From NCBI GenBank assembly GCA_963737015.1, contig CAVTQZ010000001.1:744001-808000 (forward strand): a DNA stretch of 64,000 bases, in the 5' to 3' direction. Positions 26,180 to 37,955 of the stretch are shown here, piece after piece. A program made the translations under genes and the position numbers. Within the stretch, counting starts at the first letter, position 1; each line of letters opens with the position of its first letter. The notes under the pieces were generated by a model. The model did not search any database. It was given only the letters and a program-made list of their open reading frames with translations, and was not told where the DNA came from. This DNA comes from CAVTQZ01 sp963737015 (GTDB taxonomy: Bacteria > Actinomycetota > Acidimicrobiia > Acidimicrobiales > UBA8190).

Positions 26180-26740
26180 ATGGCTGTCACGACCAACGAT
26201 CTGAGAAACGGAATGACCCTCGACCTGGCGGACGGTCTGTTCACCGTCGTCGAGTTCCAGCACGTGAAGCCCGGCAAGGGGGGTGCCTTCGTTCGCACCA
26301 AGCTGAAGAACGTCCGCACCGGTGCGGTACTGGACCGCACCTTCAGGGCGGACGAGCGGGTGGAGCAGGCAATCGTCGAAAAGCGTGAGATGCAGTACCT
26401 GTACCCCGACGGAGACGACTTCGTTTTCATGGACACGAAGTCGTACGACCAGCTCCAAGTCTCGAGGGAAACGCTCGGCGACAAAGCGAAGTTCGTAAAA
26501 GAGGGGGATACTGCGGTCCTCGAGATGTACGACGGGTCGGTGATCGCAGTGGACCTTCCTGCAGCGGTCGAGCTCGAAGTCGCGCAGACCGAGCCGGGGA
26601 TCCAAGGCGACCGGGTCTCGGGTGCGCGAAAGCCCGCGACGCTGGAGACGGGCCTCGTCCTGCAGGTCCCTTTGTTCGTGAATCCCGGCGAGCGCATCAA
26701 GGTCGACACCCGCACGGGGCAGTACATAACCCGTGCCTGA
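26180..26740 (+). CDS. efp: Translation elongation factor P
   Basis: Relieves ribosome stalling at polyproline motifs. The 186-aa protein has three beta-barrel domains: the KOW-like domain I (residues ~1-64, with the tip loop FQHVKPGKGGAFVR carrying the Lys that is modified in some bacteria), the OB domain II (~66-125) and domain III ending KVDTRTGQYITRA. Its end overlaps the nusB start by 8 nt. No modification enzyme (EpmA, YmfI or EarP) is seen nearby; many actinobacteria use an unmodified Lys, and this loop fits. Confidence 0.97.
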   Translation: MAVTTNDLRNGMTLDLADGLFTVVEFQHVKPGKGGAFVRTKLKNVRTGAVLDRTFRADERVEQAIVEKREMQYLYPDGDDFVFMDTKSYDQLQVSRETLGDKAKFVKEGDTAVLEMYDGSVIAVDLPAAVELEVAQTEPGIQGDRVSGARKPATLETGLVLQVPLFVNPGERIKVDTRTGQYITRA

Positions 26741-27205
26741 GCCTTCGGGCTCCCACACGACCCCCGACGAAGGACCACGCCACGAAGCACGAGAGCGCGC
26801 GCTGTCCCTTCTGTACGAGGCCGAGCTCAAGGGCGTTGAGCCCCCCGGGTGCTCGAAGCGTTGGCAGCGCGGCCCGATCCCTTCGCCGTGCGGCTCGTCC
26901 TCGGGGTGGGCACGGCGCGAGATCGCATCGATGCGCTCATAGGGGCTGCGGCACTCGCCTGGCAGTTGCAGCGAATGCCGGTGATCGACCGCTCGATTCT
27001 GCGCCTCGGCACCTTCGAGCTTCTCGAGCTCCCGATGGTGCCGGTCGCCGTCGTGATCGACGAGGCAGTCGAGCTCGCGAAGCAGTATTCGACCGACGAG
27101 TCGGGACGTTTCGTGAACGGAGTGCTCTCCACCATCGCCGGGCAGGTACGAAAGGACGAACGAGTCGACAACGAGGAATTCGACTCTTCCGCCGGAGGGC
27201 GGTGA
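26733..27205 (+). CDS. nusB: Transcription antitermination factor NusB (one frame disruption)
   Basis: RNA-binding all-helical protein that joins NusE/S10 in antitermination of rRNA operons. The N-terminal piece from GTG 26733 reads HEARERALSLLYEAELKGVEPP. The rest, in the -1 frame, reads VLEALAARPDPFAVRLVLGV and PVIDRSILRLGTFELLELPMVPVAVVIDEAVELAKQYSTDES. The break lies in the C6G3 run at about 26841-26849; adding one base gives EPPRVLEALAARPDPF and an intact protein of about 157 aa. A homopolymer deletion in the sequence is the simplest explanation. Confidence 0.88.
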
Positions 27206-27231
27206 TAGCGTCTCGGGGCGACCGTGAAGCG

Positions 27232-27255
27232 GGTCCTGTGAGGCCCGAACGGACC
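27232..27255 (+). promoter_or_regulatory. PyrR-binding-type RNA hairpin in the pyr leader
   Basis: GGTCC (27232-27236) and GGACC (27251-27255) pair around a 14-nt loop TGTGAGGCCCGAAC. The purine-rich GTGAGGC loop next to the stem resembles the PyrR binding loop consensus of pyr mRNAs. It sits directly before the pyrR Shine-Dalgarno at 27258-27264, the arrangement used for PyrR translational repression in mycobacteria. Assignment is by motif and context. Confidence 0.7.
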
Positions 27256-27269
27256 GTGGAGGAGCCCTG

Positions 27270-27839
27270 GTGGCTGAGAGAGAGCGCAGACTGACCCCAC
27301 CTCGCGGTGGGGTTTTCGTTCCTCGGGTCCAGGTCCTTTCTGCGGAGGACGTCTCACGCGCGCTCACGCGGATCGCCCATGAGATCGTCGAGCGGAACCA
27401 CGGGTTGTCCGACGTGGTGGTCGTCGGACTCCAGACGGGCGGGGTCGGCCTCGCGCGGAGGCTCACGCAGGTGCTCGAGGAGATCGAGGGGACGACCGTC
27501 CCCTGCGGGATGCTCGACGTCGCCTTCTACCGCGACGACATCGGTATCCGCCCCGTGCTCCCCGAGGCCGTGACCGAGATCCCGAGCGACCTCGCCGGCC
27601 AGCTCGTCGTCCTCGTCGACGACGTCCTCTTCACGGGCCGGACCGTGCGCGCCGCTCTCAACGCCCTCTCCGATTACGGCAGGGCACGAGCCGTGCAGCT
27701 CGCCGTGATGGTGGACCGGGGACACCGCGAGATCCCGATCCGACCCGACTACGTCGGTAAGAACATGCCGACCCGGATCGACGAGCAAGTGGACGTGAGC
27801 CTCGACGGGGTGGTCCTCGGCGACGTGGTGCCCAGATGA
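27270..27839 (+). CDS. pyrR: Bifunctional pyr operon regulator / uracil phosphoribosyltransferase
   Basis: Binds pyr mRNA in a UMP-dependent way and has uracil phosphoribosyltransferase activity. The 189-aa protein shows LSAEDVSRALTRIAHEIVERN, the PRPP-binding loop VVLVDDVLFTGRTVRAAL and the PyrR-specific C-terminus RPDYVGKNMPTRIDEQVDVSL. GTG 27270 follows GGAGGAG at 27258-27264. No canonical start codon exists after the terminator hairpin at 27294-27313, so the N-terminal extension (residues 1-18) that runs through the hairpin is probably translated. The pyrB ATG overlaps the stop. Confidence 0.94.
   Translation: MAERERRLTPPRGGVFVPRVQVLSAEDVSRALTRIAHEIVERNHGLSDVVVVGLQTGGVGLARRLTQVLEEIEGTTVPCGMLDVAFYRDDIGIRPVLPEAVTEIPSDLAGQLVVLVDDVLFTGRTVRAALNALSDYGRARAVQLAVMVDRGHREIPIRPDYVGKNMPTRIDEQVDVSLDGVVLGDVVPR
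27294..27320 (+). terminator. Intrinsic terminator/attenuator inside the first codons of pyrR
   Basis: ACCCCACC (27294-27301), loop TCGC and GGTGGGGT (27306-27313) form a perfect 8-bp stem. It is followed by TTTTCGTT. The hairpin lies within codons 9-15 of pyrR. A translating ribosome would prevent it from folding; blocked initiation would allow it. It may therefore couple PyrR repression to transcript termination. Confidence 0.6.
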
Positions 27840-28867
27840 CGAGCTCGGCCGTTCGAAGACACCTTCTTTCGATCTCCGATCTCGGGCCTGAGGGCATCGC
27901 CGAGGTGATGCGCCTCTCGGATGCCTTCGGAGAGGTGGCGCGTCGGCCCATCCCGAAGGTGCCGGCCCTCCGGGGCAAGACCGTGGTAACGCTCTTCGTC
28001 GAGGAGTCGACGAGGACGAGGTTGTCGTTCGAGACTGCTGCGAAGAGACTCTCCGCCGACGTCTTGAGCTTCAGTGCCAGTAGCTCTTCGCTCTCCAAGG
28101 GCGAATCGCTTCGCGACACGGCAATGACGATCGGCGCGATGGGAGTCGACGCGTTCGTCGTCCGGCACCGTGCCGCGGGAGCCCCCGCCGCGATCGCCCG
28201 GTGGGTCGAGGGCTCGGTGATAAACGCGGGCGACGGTTGGCACGAACATCCCACCCAGGCCCTGCTCGACTGTTACACGATCCGACAGGTCCTCGCCGAG
28301 CGCGCCGGCCGCACGAGCGACGACGTCGGAGTGGGGTGCTTCGAGGGCCTGCGGGTCGCGATCGTCGGGGACATCCGACACAGCAGGGTGGCGCGCTCGG
28401 GGATCATGGCTTTCAGCTCCCTGGGTGCGGAGGTTGTGCTCGTCGCCCCCGGCAGTCTTCTTCCACCTTCGCTCGAAGGATGGCCGGTTGCCGAGGTGAC
28501 GAGCGACCTCGATGCGGTGCTCGGAAAGGTGGACGTCTGTTACCTGCTGAGGCTCCAGCTCGAGCGGGGTTCGGGAACGCATCTGCCCTCTGTGCGTGAG
28601 TACTCGGCCCATTACGGCCTCGACTCGCGAAGGGCAGCCGCCCTCGCCGATGACGCCATCGTGATGCACCCCGGACCGATCAATCGCGGTGTCGAGATAT
28701 CCGACGAAGTCGCCGACCGTCCCGGCTCGGTGGTGCTGCGCCAGGTCTCGAACGGCATCGCGGTCCGAATGGCCGTGCTGTTCATGCTCATATCCGACTC
28801 GGCCGGGTCCGAGATCGAGCCGACACCCGGCGGCACTTCCGTGATCCGACCGGAGGATGATGGCTGA
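27836..28867 (+). CDS. pyrB: Aspartate carbamoyltransferase catalytic subunit
   Basis: Joins carbamoyl phosphate and aspartate, the first committed step of pyrimidine synthesis. The 343-aa protein carries the carbamoyl phosphate motif EESTRTRLSFE, the Ser/Lys loop SSSLSKGESLRDT, the HPTQALLDCYTI motif, and the C-terminal HPGPINRGVEIS. It starts at ATG 27836 in an ATGA overlap with pyrR. No pyrI regulatory subunit is present. The length is slightly above the ~310 aa norm because of a C-terminal extension (DSAGSEIEPTPGGTSVIRP). Confidence 0.97.
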   Translation: MTSSAVRRHLLSISDLGPEGIAEVMRLSDAFGEVARRPIPKVPALRGKTVVTLFVEESTRTRLSFETAAKRLSADVLSFSASSSSLSKGESLRDTAMTIGAMGVDAFVVRHRAAGAPAAIARWVEGSVINAGDGWHEHPTQALLDCYTIRQVLAERAGRTSDDVGVGCFEGLRVAIVGDIRHSRVARSGIMAFSSLGAEVVLVAPGSLLPPSLEGWPVAEVTSDLDAVLGKVDVCYLLRLQLERGSGTHLPSVREYSAHYGLDSRRAAALADDAIVMHPGPINRGVEISDEVADRPGSVVLRQVSNGIAVRMAVLFMLISDSAGSEIEPTPGGTSVIRPEDDG

Positions 28868-30272
28868 GCGCGCAACAGCGACGGGCTCGGCGCCGTTCGG
28901 CGGTCCGGGCGTTCTCATCCGTGGCGGCACGGTCCTCGACGAGACGGGTGAGCGCCGGGCGGACGTATTGACGAGCGGGGAGAGGATCCTCGCCGTCGAG
29001 CCCGGGCTCGATGCTCCGAGTGGGGTGACGGTGCTCGACGCATCCGGATGTCTCGTAGCACCGGGCCTCGTCGACATCCACGTGCATCTGCGCGAGCCGG
29101 GTGATGAAGACGCAGAGTGCGTGGAGAGTGGGGCGCGCGCAGCGTCGCTGGGTGGTTTCACCGCGGTCGTCGCGATGCCTAACACCGATCCTCCGATCGA
29201 CAATGCGGCGGTGGCGGCCGAGGTGCTCGGCCTCGGCAGGGGAGCGACGTGCGAGGTTGCCGCCGCCGGCGCAATCACCGTGGGCCGGCTCGGCGAACGG
29301 CTCGCGCCCATGGCGGAGCTCGCCGCGTTAGGCGTCCGGATCTTCACGGACGACGGAACCGCAGTCGCAGACGCGGGGGTCATGCGGCGCGCGCTCGAAT
29401 ACGCGAGAGGGCTCAGTAGAGCCGGCCGGGGGGTCGTCCTCGCTCAACACTGCGAGGAGCCGGCTCTTAAAGGGGGCGGCGTGATGAACGAAGGCGCGTG
29501 GTCGAGCCGGCTCGGTCTGCCGGGCGCGCCACCAGAGTCCGAGGAGCTGATGGTCGCTCGCGACATCGCCCTGGCGAGGCTAACCAAGGGTCGGGTCCAT
29601 TTCCTTCACCTCTCGACCGCTCGTTCCGCCGAACTCGTCGCCGACGCGAGAGCGCGCGGCGTAGCGGTGAGCGCGGAGGTATCGCCGCACCATCTCTCTC
29701 TGACCGACCAGGAGGTGGCCTCCTACGATCCGGTGTTCAAGGTCAACCCGCCCTTGCGCAGTGCCTCCGACGTCGCGGCACTCCGCGCAGCATGTGCCGA
29801 GGGAGTGATCGACGCGGTGGCCTCGGATCACGCGCCGCACCCGCCCGAATCGAAGGACCAACCGTTCGAGGAGGCTTCCGCCGGGATGATCGGCCTCGAG
29901 ACCGCTGTCGCCGTCGCATTGGGCGCGCTCAGCTTGGGATACCCCGCAGTCGAAACGGAGGACGTAGATCCTGCGGATCGCGCGTCTCGGACCTTGAGCG
30001 CACGTGAAGTCATCGGGCTCATGTCGTGGGGCCCGGCGCGCATCGCCGGGATGGCACGTCCCCAAGGCGGCGATCAGGGGGGTCCCGTCGTCGAGGGGGC
30101 GTGTGCGAACCTCTGTGTGATCGACCCGTCCGAGACCTGGCTCGTGGAACCGGCGAGCTTCGCGAGCCGTAGCCGCAATTCGCCCTGGGTGGGACGAAAG
30201 CTCACCGGCCGGGTCCGCCACACGCTCTACAGAGGTGAACCCGTAGTGATAGACGGAGTTGCACAGCGGTGA
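28860..30272 (+). CDS. pyrC: Dihydroorotase (class I)
   Basis: Amidohydrolase that cyclises carbamoyl aspartate to dihydroorotate. Metal ligands are seen in GLVDIHVHLREPGDED (HxH), later His residues in LAQHCEEPAL and FLHLSTARSAEL, and the catalytic Asp in VASDHAPHPPESK. VKVNPPLR is typical of class I enzymes. About 470 aa. ATG 28857 and ATG 28860 are adjacent; both overlap the pyrB end. It is followed by the carA GTG in a GTGA overlap. Confidence 0.96.
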   Translation: MAERATATGSAPFGGPGVLIRGGTVLDETGERRADVLTSGERILAVEPGLDAPSGVTVLDASGCLVAPGLVDIHVHLREPGDEDAECVESGARAASLGGFTAVVAMPNTDPPIDNAAVAAEVLGLGRGATCEVAAAGAITVGRLGERLAPMAELAALGVRIFTDDGTAVADAGVMRRALEYARGLSRAGRGVVLAQHCEEPALKGGGVMNEGAWSSRLGLPGAPPESEELMVARDIALARLTKGRVHFLHLSTARSAELVADARARGVAVSAEVSPHHLSLTDQEVASYDPVFKVNPPLRSASDVAALRAACAEGVIDAVASDHAPHPPESKDQPFEEASAGMIGLETAVAVALGALSLGYPAVETEDVDPADRASRTLSAREVIGLMSWGPARIAGMARPQGGDQGGPVVEGACANLCVIDPSETWLVEPASFASRSRNSPWVGRKLTGRVRHTLYRGEPVVIDGVAQR

Positions 30273-31374
30273 TCGCGCCATCCGAGGAACTGCGACCCGC
30301 CCTCCTCGTGCTCGCCGACGGAGAGGTGTTCGAGGGGGAAGCGATCGGGGCCGAGCCGCAAGGAGGCGTGTCGCACGGGGAGCTCGTGTTCAACACGGTC
30401 CTCTCCGGCTACCAGGAGGTGTTGACCGATCCGAGCTACGCCGGACAGGTGATCGCTTTCACCTATCCGCACATCGGCAACTACGGGGTCAGTCCCACCG
30501 ACGACGAGGCGAGCCGTCCCTGGTGCCGTGGTTTGGTGGTGCGTGAGCTGTCGCAGCGCCCCTCCTCCTGGCGCGCTGCGGGATCCCTGCACGACTTTCT
30601 CGTCACGAAGGGCATCGCGGGTATAAGCGGTATCGACACGCGGCGTCTCACGCGTCATCTGCGAGACGACGGGGCGATGGGTTGTGCATTTGGCACGGCG
30701 CCGGAGTCAGAGCTCTTCCGCGTTGCGGCAGCCGAGCCGGGCACGACCGGGCGAGACCTGGTGTCCGAGGTGACTACGGAGTTGCCCTACGAACGCGGTG
30801 ATGGACGGCTGCGGGTGGTCGCCTACGACTTTGGCGTGAAAGAGACCATGCTTCGCAGCCTCGGGAAGCTGGCAAGGGTGACGGTCGTCCCCGCCTCCTT
30901 TCCCGCCGCCGATGCCCTCGGGCTCGAGCCTGACGGCGTATTCCTCTCGAACGGACCCGGTGACCCGGCGGCTCTCGGTGCGCAGAGGGCGATCGTCGAG
31001 GCGTTGCTCGGCAGAGTGCCCGTTTTCGGCATCTGTCTGGGTCATCAGCTCCTCGGCGCCGCTCTTGGAGCGCGGACCTTCAAGCTGCCCTTCGGCCACC
31101 ACGGAGGCAACCACCCGGTGCGGCGTCTGGACACCGGCAAGGTGGAGATCACGAGCCAGAACCACAACTATGCCGTCGACGCGTCCTCGCTTCCCGAGAC
31201 GGGCCCGCGCGCGGCGCGTGTCACCCACGTCAATCTGAACGACGGCGTCGTCGAGGGCATCGAATGTTCGGGGATCCCCGCTTTCGGCGTCCAGTACCAC
31301 CCCGAGGCGGGACCGGGTCCCCATGACGCGCGTTATCTGTTCGACGAGTTCTGCAAGCTGATGGACAGAGCGGC

Positions 31375-31378
<4 letters not shown>
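30269..31378 (+). CDS. carA: Carbamoyl-phosphate synthase small (glutaminase) subunit
   Basis: Class I glutamine amidotransferase subunit, 369 aa, that releases ammonia for CarB. The N-terminal CarA domain starts ALLVLADGEVFEGEAIGA with FNTVLSGYQEVLTDPSYAGQ. The glutaminase domain has GPGDP, the nucleophile Cys in VFGICLGHQLLGAAL, GGNHPV, SQNHNYAVD, and the catalytic His-Glu pair in VQYHPEAGPGPHD. GTG 30269 overlaps the pyrC stop. Confidence 0.97.
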
Positions 31379-34811
<3,433 letters not shown>

Positions 34812-34815
<4 letters not shown>

Positions 34816-35756
34816 GGCTGATATCGCTCTCGCGCGTCGACATGCGCACCCATGTCGGCTCCGTTCGCCTGCCGAACCCGGTCCTCACCGCGTCGGGTAC
34901 CTCGGGACACGGATCGGAGCTCGCGGGATACCTCGATGTCGCGGAGCTCGGAGCAGTGGTGGTCAAATCGCTCGCCGCGACTTCGTGGCCGGGGAACCGT
35001 GCTCCACGGGTGCACGAGACCCCTTCGGGGATGCTCAACTCGGTGGGGCTGCAGGGCCCGGGTGTAGAGGCCTGGTTGAGCGCCGATCTTCCTCGCCTCG
35101 CCGGTCGCGGAGCCCGTGTCGTCGCGAGCATCTGGGGCCGGACCGTGCACGAGTTCGAGTTGGCCGCGAAAGCCTTGAAGGGCGCGCCAGGAGTCGTAGC
35201 CGTCGAGGTGAACGTGAGCTGTCCCAACATCGAGGACCGCAGCCGCATGTTCGCCCATTCCGCGAGCGCCACGGCTGACGCGGTCGCGGCATCGGGCGCC
35301 TGCGGGTTGCCCCTCTGGGCGAAGCTGAGCCCGAACACAGCCGACCTCGTCGACATCGCGGGCGCGGCTCTCGACGCCGGAGCCGAGGCGCTGGTGCTCG
35401 TCAACACTTTGCTCGGACTCGCGATCGATGTGCGGAGGCGGTCGTACACGCTCGGTTCGGGGCCGGCGGGTGGTGGCCTCTCGGGCCCTGCGATCCGGCC
35501 GGTCGCGACGAGAGCGGTGCACGACTGCAGAGCTGCGTTTGCGTCTGCGGGCATCGTGGGCGTGGGTGGAGTGGCGCGCGGCGTCGACGCTGTGGCGATG
35601 TTGATGGCCGGCGCGGACGCCGTGGAGGTCGGCACCGCGACGTTTCGGGATCCGCGGGCTCCCGCACGCGTGCTCTCGGGGCTGGGGCGCTGGTGCCGGC
35701 GCAACCGAGTGAGCAGGGTCCGCTCGATAGTCGCAAGTGTCCAAGAGGCGACATGA
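34812..35756 (+). CDS. pyrD: Dihydroorotate dehydrogenase, class 1 (1B-like)
   Basis: Flavoenzyme oxidising dihydroorotate to orotate. The 314-aa TIM barrel shows SVRLPNPVLTASGTSGHG, VVVKSLAA, the NxxG region PSGMLNSVGLQGPG, and the class 1 catalytic Cys in EVNVSCPNIE. LWAKLSPN, VLVNTLLG and VGVGGVARGVDAV follow. The absence of an N-terminal membrane extension and the Cys base place it in class 1. Class 1B enzymes normally need PyrK, which is not in this operon. GTG 34812 overlaps the carB stop. Confidence 0.95.
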
Positions 35757-36472
35757 ACGAGAGCGGTGACGCGCGTCGGCAGATGGCTCTCGCCCTCGAC
35801 GTCGACGACCTTGTGCTCGCTCTGAGAATGGCCACGCGTCTTCGGCCTTGGTTCTCCTTGGCAAAGGTCGGGTTGGAGCTCTTCTGCGCAGCCGGGCCCG
35901 AAGTCGTCTCGGCTCTTACCATCGAGGGATACAGGGTCTTCTTGGACCTCAAACTTCACGACATTCCGACAACCGTGCGACGCGCCGCCGGTGTGATAGG
36001 GGGTCTCGGGGCCACTTATGCCACAGCCCACAGCGCCGGTGGTGAGCAAATGCTTCGTGGAGCCGTGGAGGGCATGGCCAATGGTGCGGCTGCGGCCGGG
36101 GCCGCCTCATCGACTCCGGGCATACTCGCTGTGACTGTGCTCACAAGCGAAAGCGATGTCACGGGCCGCGTCCTCGAGGCCCGGGCTGCTTTGGCTTCTT
36201 CGACGGGATGTGTAGGCGTCGTGTGTGCAGCGAGTGACCTGTCGCACGTGCGCAGCGCGGCACCTGGACTGCTCACTGTGGTTCCGGGAATTCGCCCTTC
36301 GGGGACTGACACGAACGATCAGGCGAGAGCGTCGACTCCTGCAGCCGCGATAGCGGCCGGGGCTGACGTCTTAGTCATCGGTCGCGCCGTGACGTCCGCG
36401 AAGGATCCCGAACGCGCGGCGGCAGAGATCGCAGAGGAAGTCGAGGAATCCGTCGCCGCGAGAAGTGTGTGA
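35753..36472 (+). CDS. pyrF: Orotidine-5'-phosphate decarboxylase
   Basis: Decarboxylates OMP to UMP, completing de novo UMP synthesis apart from PyrE, which is not in this window. The 239-aa barrel has the catalytic signature FLDLKLHDIPTTVRRAA, the N-terminal ALALDVDD, VTVLTS, and the phosphate-binding end VVPGIRPSG and VIGRAVTSAKDPERAA. ATG 35753 overlaps the pyrD stop (ATGA). It belongs to the shorter group I family. Confidence 0.96.
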   Translation: MNESGDARRQMALALDVDDLVLALRMATRLRPWFSLAKVGLELFCAAGPEVVSALTIEGYRVFLDLKLHDIPTTVRRAAGVIGGLGATYATAHSAGGEQMLRGAVEGMANGAAAAGAASSTPGILAVTVLTSESDVTGRVLEARAALASSTGCVGVVCAASDLSHVRSAAPGLLTVVPGIRPSGTDTNDQARASTPAAAIAAGADVLVIGRAVTSAKDPERAAAEIAEEVEESVAARSV

Positions 36473-36548
36473 ATTGTGCAGCTTTGGTGCGATTTCCCCG
36501 GGGTCCTAGCGTGTGATCTTCGTCTCCGAGGGCGCTATGGTGGCCGCC

Positions 36549-36869
36549 ATGCCGCAACCACCTGCACTAACGGCCGAGCAGCGCCAGGCGGCGCTCGACA
36601 AGGCCGCAAAGGTCCGTCGTGAGCGGGCCGAGGTCAAAGAGAAGCTCAAGATGGGCTCACTCGTCCTCTCCGAGTTGCTCAGCCGCGCGGAGAACGACGA
36701 GGTCATCGGGAAAATGAAGGTGCTCTCTGTCCTCGAGTCACTGCCAGGTTTGGGAAAGGTAAAGGCGCGTCGCTTGATGGAGACGGTGGGGATAAGCGAG
36801 AGTCGCCGACTTCAAGGGCTCGGTGTGAATCAGCGTGAGCAGTTGCTCGCGCATACATCCAAGTCCTGA
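36549..36869 (+). CDS. mihF: Actinobacterial integration host factor (mIHF)
   Basis: Nucleoid-associated DNA-bending protein restricted to actinobacteria. The 106-aa protein has the N-terminal helix LTAEQRQAALDKAAKVRRERAEVKEKLKMG, the conserved core IGKMKVLSVLESLPGLGKVKARRLMETVGI (helix-two-turn-helix) and RRLQGLGVNQREQLL. ATG 36549 is preferred over the upstream GTG 36513, since conserved sequence begins at MPQPPALTAEQ. Its stop overlaps the CTG start of gmk. Confidence 0.95.
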   Translation: MPQPPALTAEQRQAALDKAAKVRRERAEVKEKLKMGSLVLSELLSRAENDEVIGKMKVLSVLESLPGLGKVKARRLMETVGISESRRLQGLGVNQREQLLAHTSKS

Positions 36870-37414
36870 TCGTCGTTATCTCCGGTCCCGGCGGCGCCGG
36901 CAAGGGGACGGTCGTCTCACGCCTGGTTCAACGCGAACCGTCGTTGTGGTTGAGCAAGTCGTGGACCACTAGGCCTCCGCGCACCGGTGAGTCGCAGAGT
37001 GCGTACACATTCGTCGACAACAAGACCTTCGAGGAGCATCGCGACAACGGCGGCTTCATCGAATGGGCGGAGTTTCTAGGCCACCTCTACGGCTCTCCCC
37101 TCCCGCAGAACCCTCCGGGCACCGATGTCGTGCTCGAGATCGATCTCCAAGGCGCCGCACAGGTGAAGGCACGGTTTCCCGACGCGGTCCTCATCCTTCT
37201 TCTCCCGCCGTCGGCTGAGGAACAGGCTCATCGCCTGAGAGCCAGAGGGGACGACGAACAAGAGGTGATCCGGAGGATCGAGCGTGGACGCGAAGAAGAA
37301 CGGATCGGGCGGCAGCTCACTTCTCACGTGGTCGTGAACGACGACCTGGAAAGGGCGGTCGGGGAGATCGCGGATATACTTGTAGCCCATCGCGATCGGC
37401 TGGACCGTCGCTAG
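36866..37414 (+). CDS. gmk: Guanylate kinase, apparent CTG start
   Basis: Phosphorylates GMP to GDP. From 36866 the frame reads LIVVISGPGGAGKGTVVSRL, which contains the Walker A loop. KSWTTRPPRTGE, GGFIEWAEFLGHLYGSP, DVVLEIDLQGAAQV and a late VVVNDDL follow. The frame is closed by a stop at 36836-36838, and the only near-cognate start before the P-loop is CTG 36866, in a CTGA overlap with the mihF stop. A TTG at 36944 would delete the P-loop. About 182 aa. Confidence 0.94.
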   Translation: MIVVISGPGGAGKGTVVSRLVQREPSLWLSKSWTTRPPRTGESQSAYTFVDNKTFEEHRDNGGFIEWAEFLGHLYGSPLPQNPPGTDVVLEIDLQGAAQVKARFPDAVLILLLPPSAEEQAHRLRARGDDEQEVIRRIERGREEERIGRQLTSHVVVNDDLERAVGEIADILVAHRDRLDRR

Positions 37415-37501
37415 GCACAGGGCGGGCAGGCCGGGTCACCCAAAAGGGCATTGCCTGACCCCGTGCAGGTGCAGTTCGCCCGCGTCGACCACAGGAGCAT
37501 G

Positions 37502-37909
37502 ATGGTTCAACGTCGCACAACTCTCATCGACCCTCCGATCGAGGACCTCCTCGACAAGGTCGACTCGAAGTTCACGCTGGTGTCGCTTTCTGCAAAGAGA
37601 GCACGCCAGATCAACTCGTACTACAACCAACTGGGCGAGGGCATGGGAGTCGTCGTGCCTCCCCAGGTGACATCTGTCTCGGGCAAGCCGCTCACGATCG
37701 CCTTCGAGGAGGTCGCGGCACACAAGGCCACCTACCACCATCCCGACCCGGCCGAGGAGACCGATGATTCCGCCGACGCGCTGGCCGGCCCCGGAAGCGG
37801 TGCCGAGCTTTCGGCCGAACCGCCGGCCTCGGACGCGACCGGCCCCGCGGGGATCGCGGCTCCCGGCGCGGACGCATCGGATTCTCCTTCGGGCGAAGAA
37901 CCGACGTAG
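37502..37909 (+). CDS. rpoZ: RNA polymerase omega subunit
   Basis: Small RNA polymerase assembly subunit. The conserved core reads LIDPPIEDLLDKVDSKFTLVSLSAKRARQINSYYNQLGEG, with the KR-A-RQIN box, then TIAFEEVAAHKATY. The ATGs at 37499 and 37502 are adjacent; AGGAG just upstream fits the second better. The C-terminal ~60 residues (PDPAEETDDSADALAGPGSGAEL and onward) form an acidic, low-complexity tail beyond the usual ~85 aa. It sits between gmk and coaBC, as in many actinobacteria. Confidence 0.95.
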   Translation: MVQRRTTLIDPPIEDLLDKVDSKFTLVSLSAKRARQINSYYNQLGEGMGVVVPPQVTSVSGKPLTIAFEEVAAHKATYHHPDPAEETDDSADALAGPGSGAELSAEPPASDATGPAGIAAPGADASDSPSGEEPT

Positions 37910-37955
37910 CCACGGCACGGGACTTCCGGGTCTTTCGAGCGTCGGGCTCCGGGCC

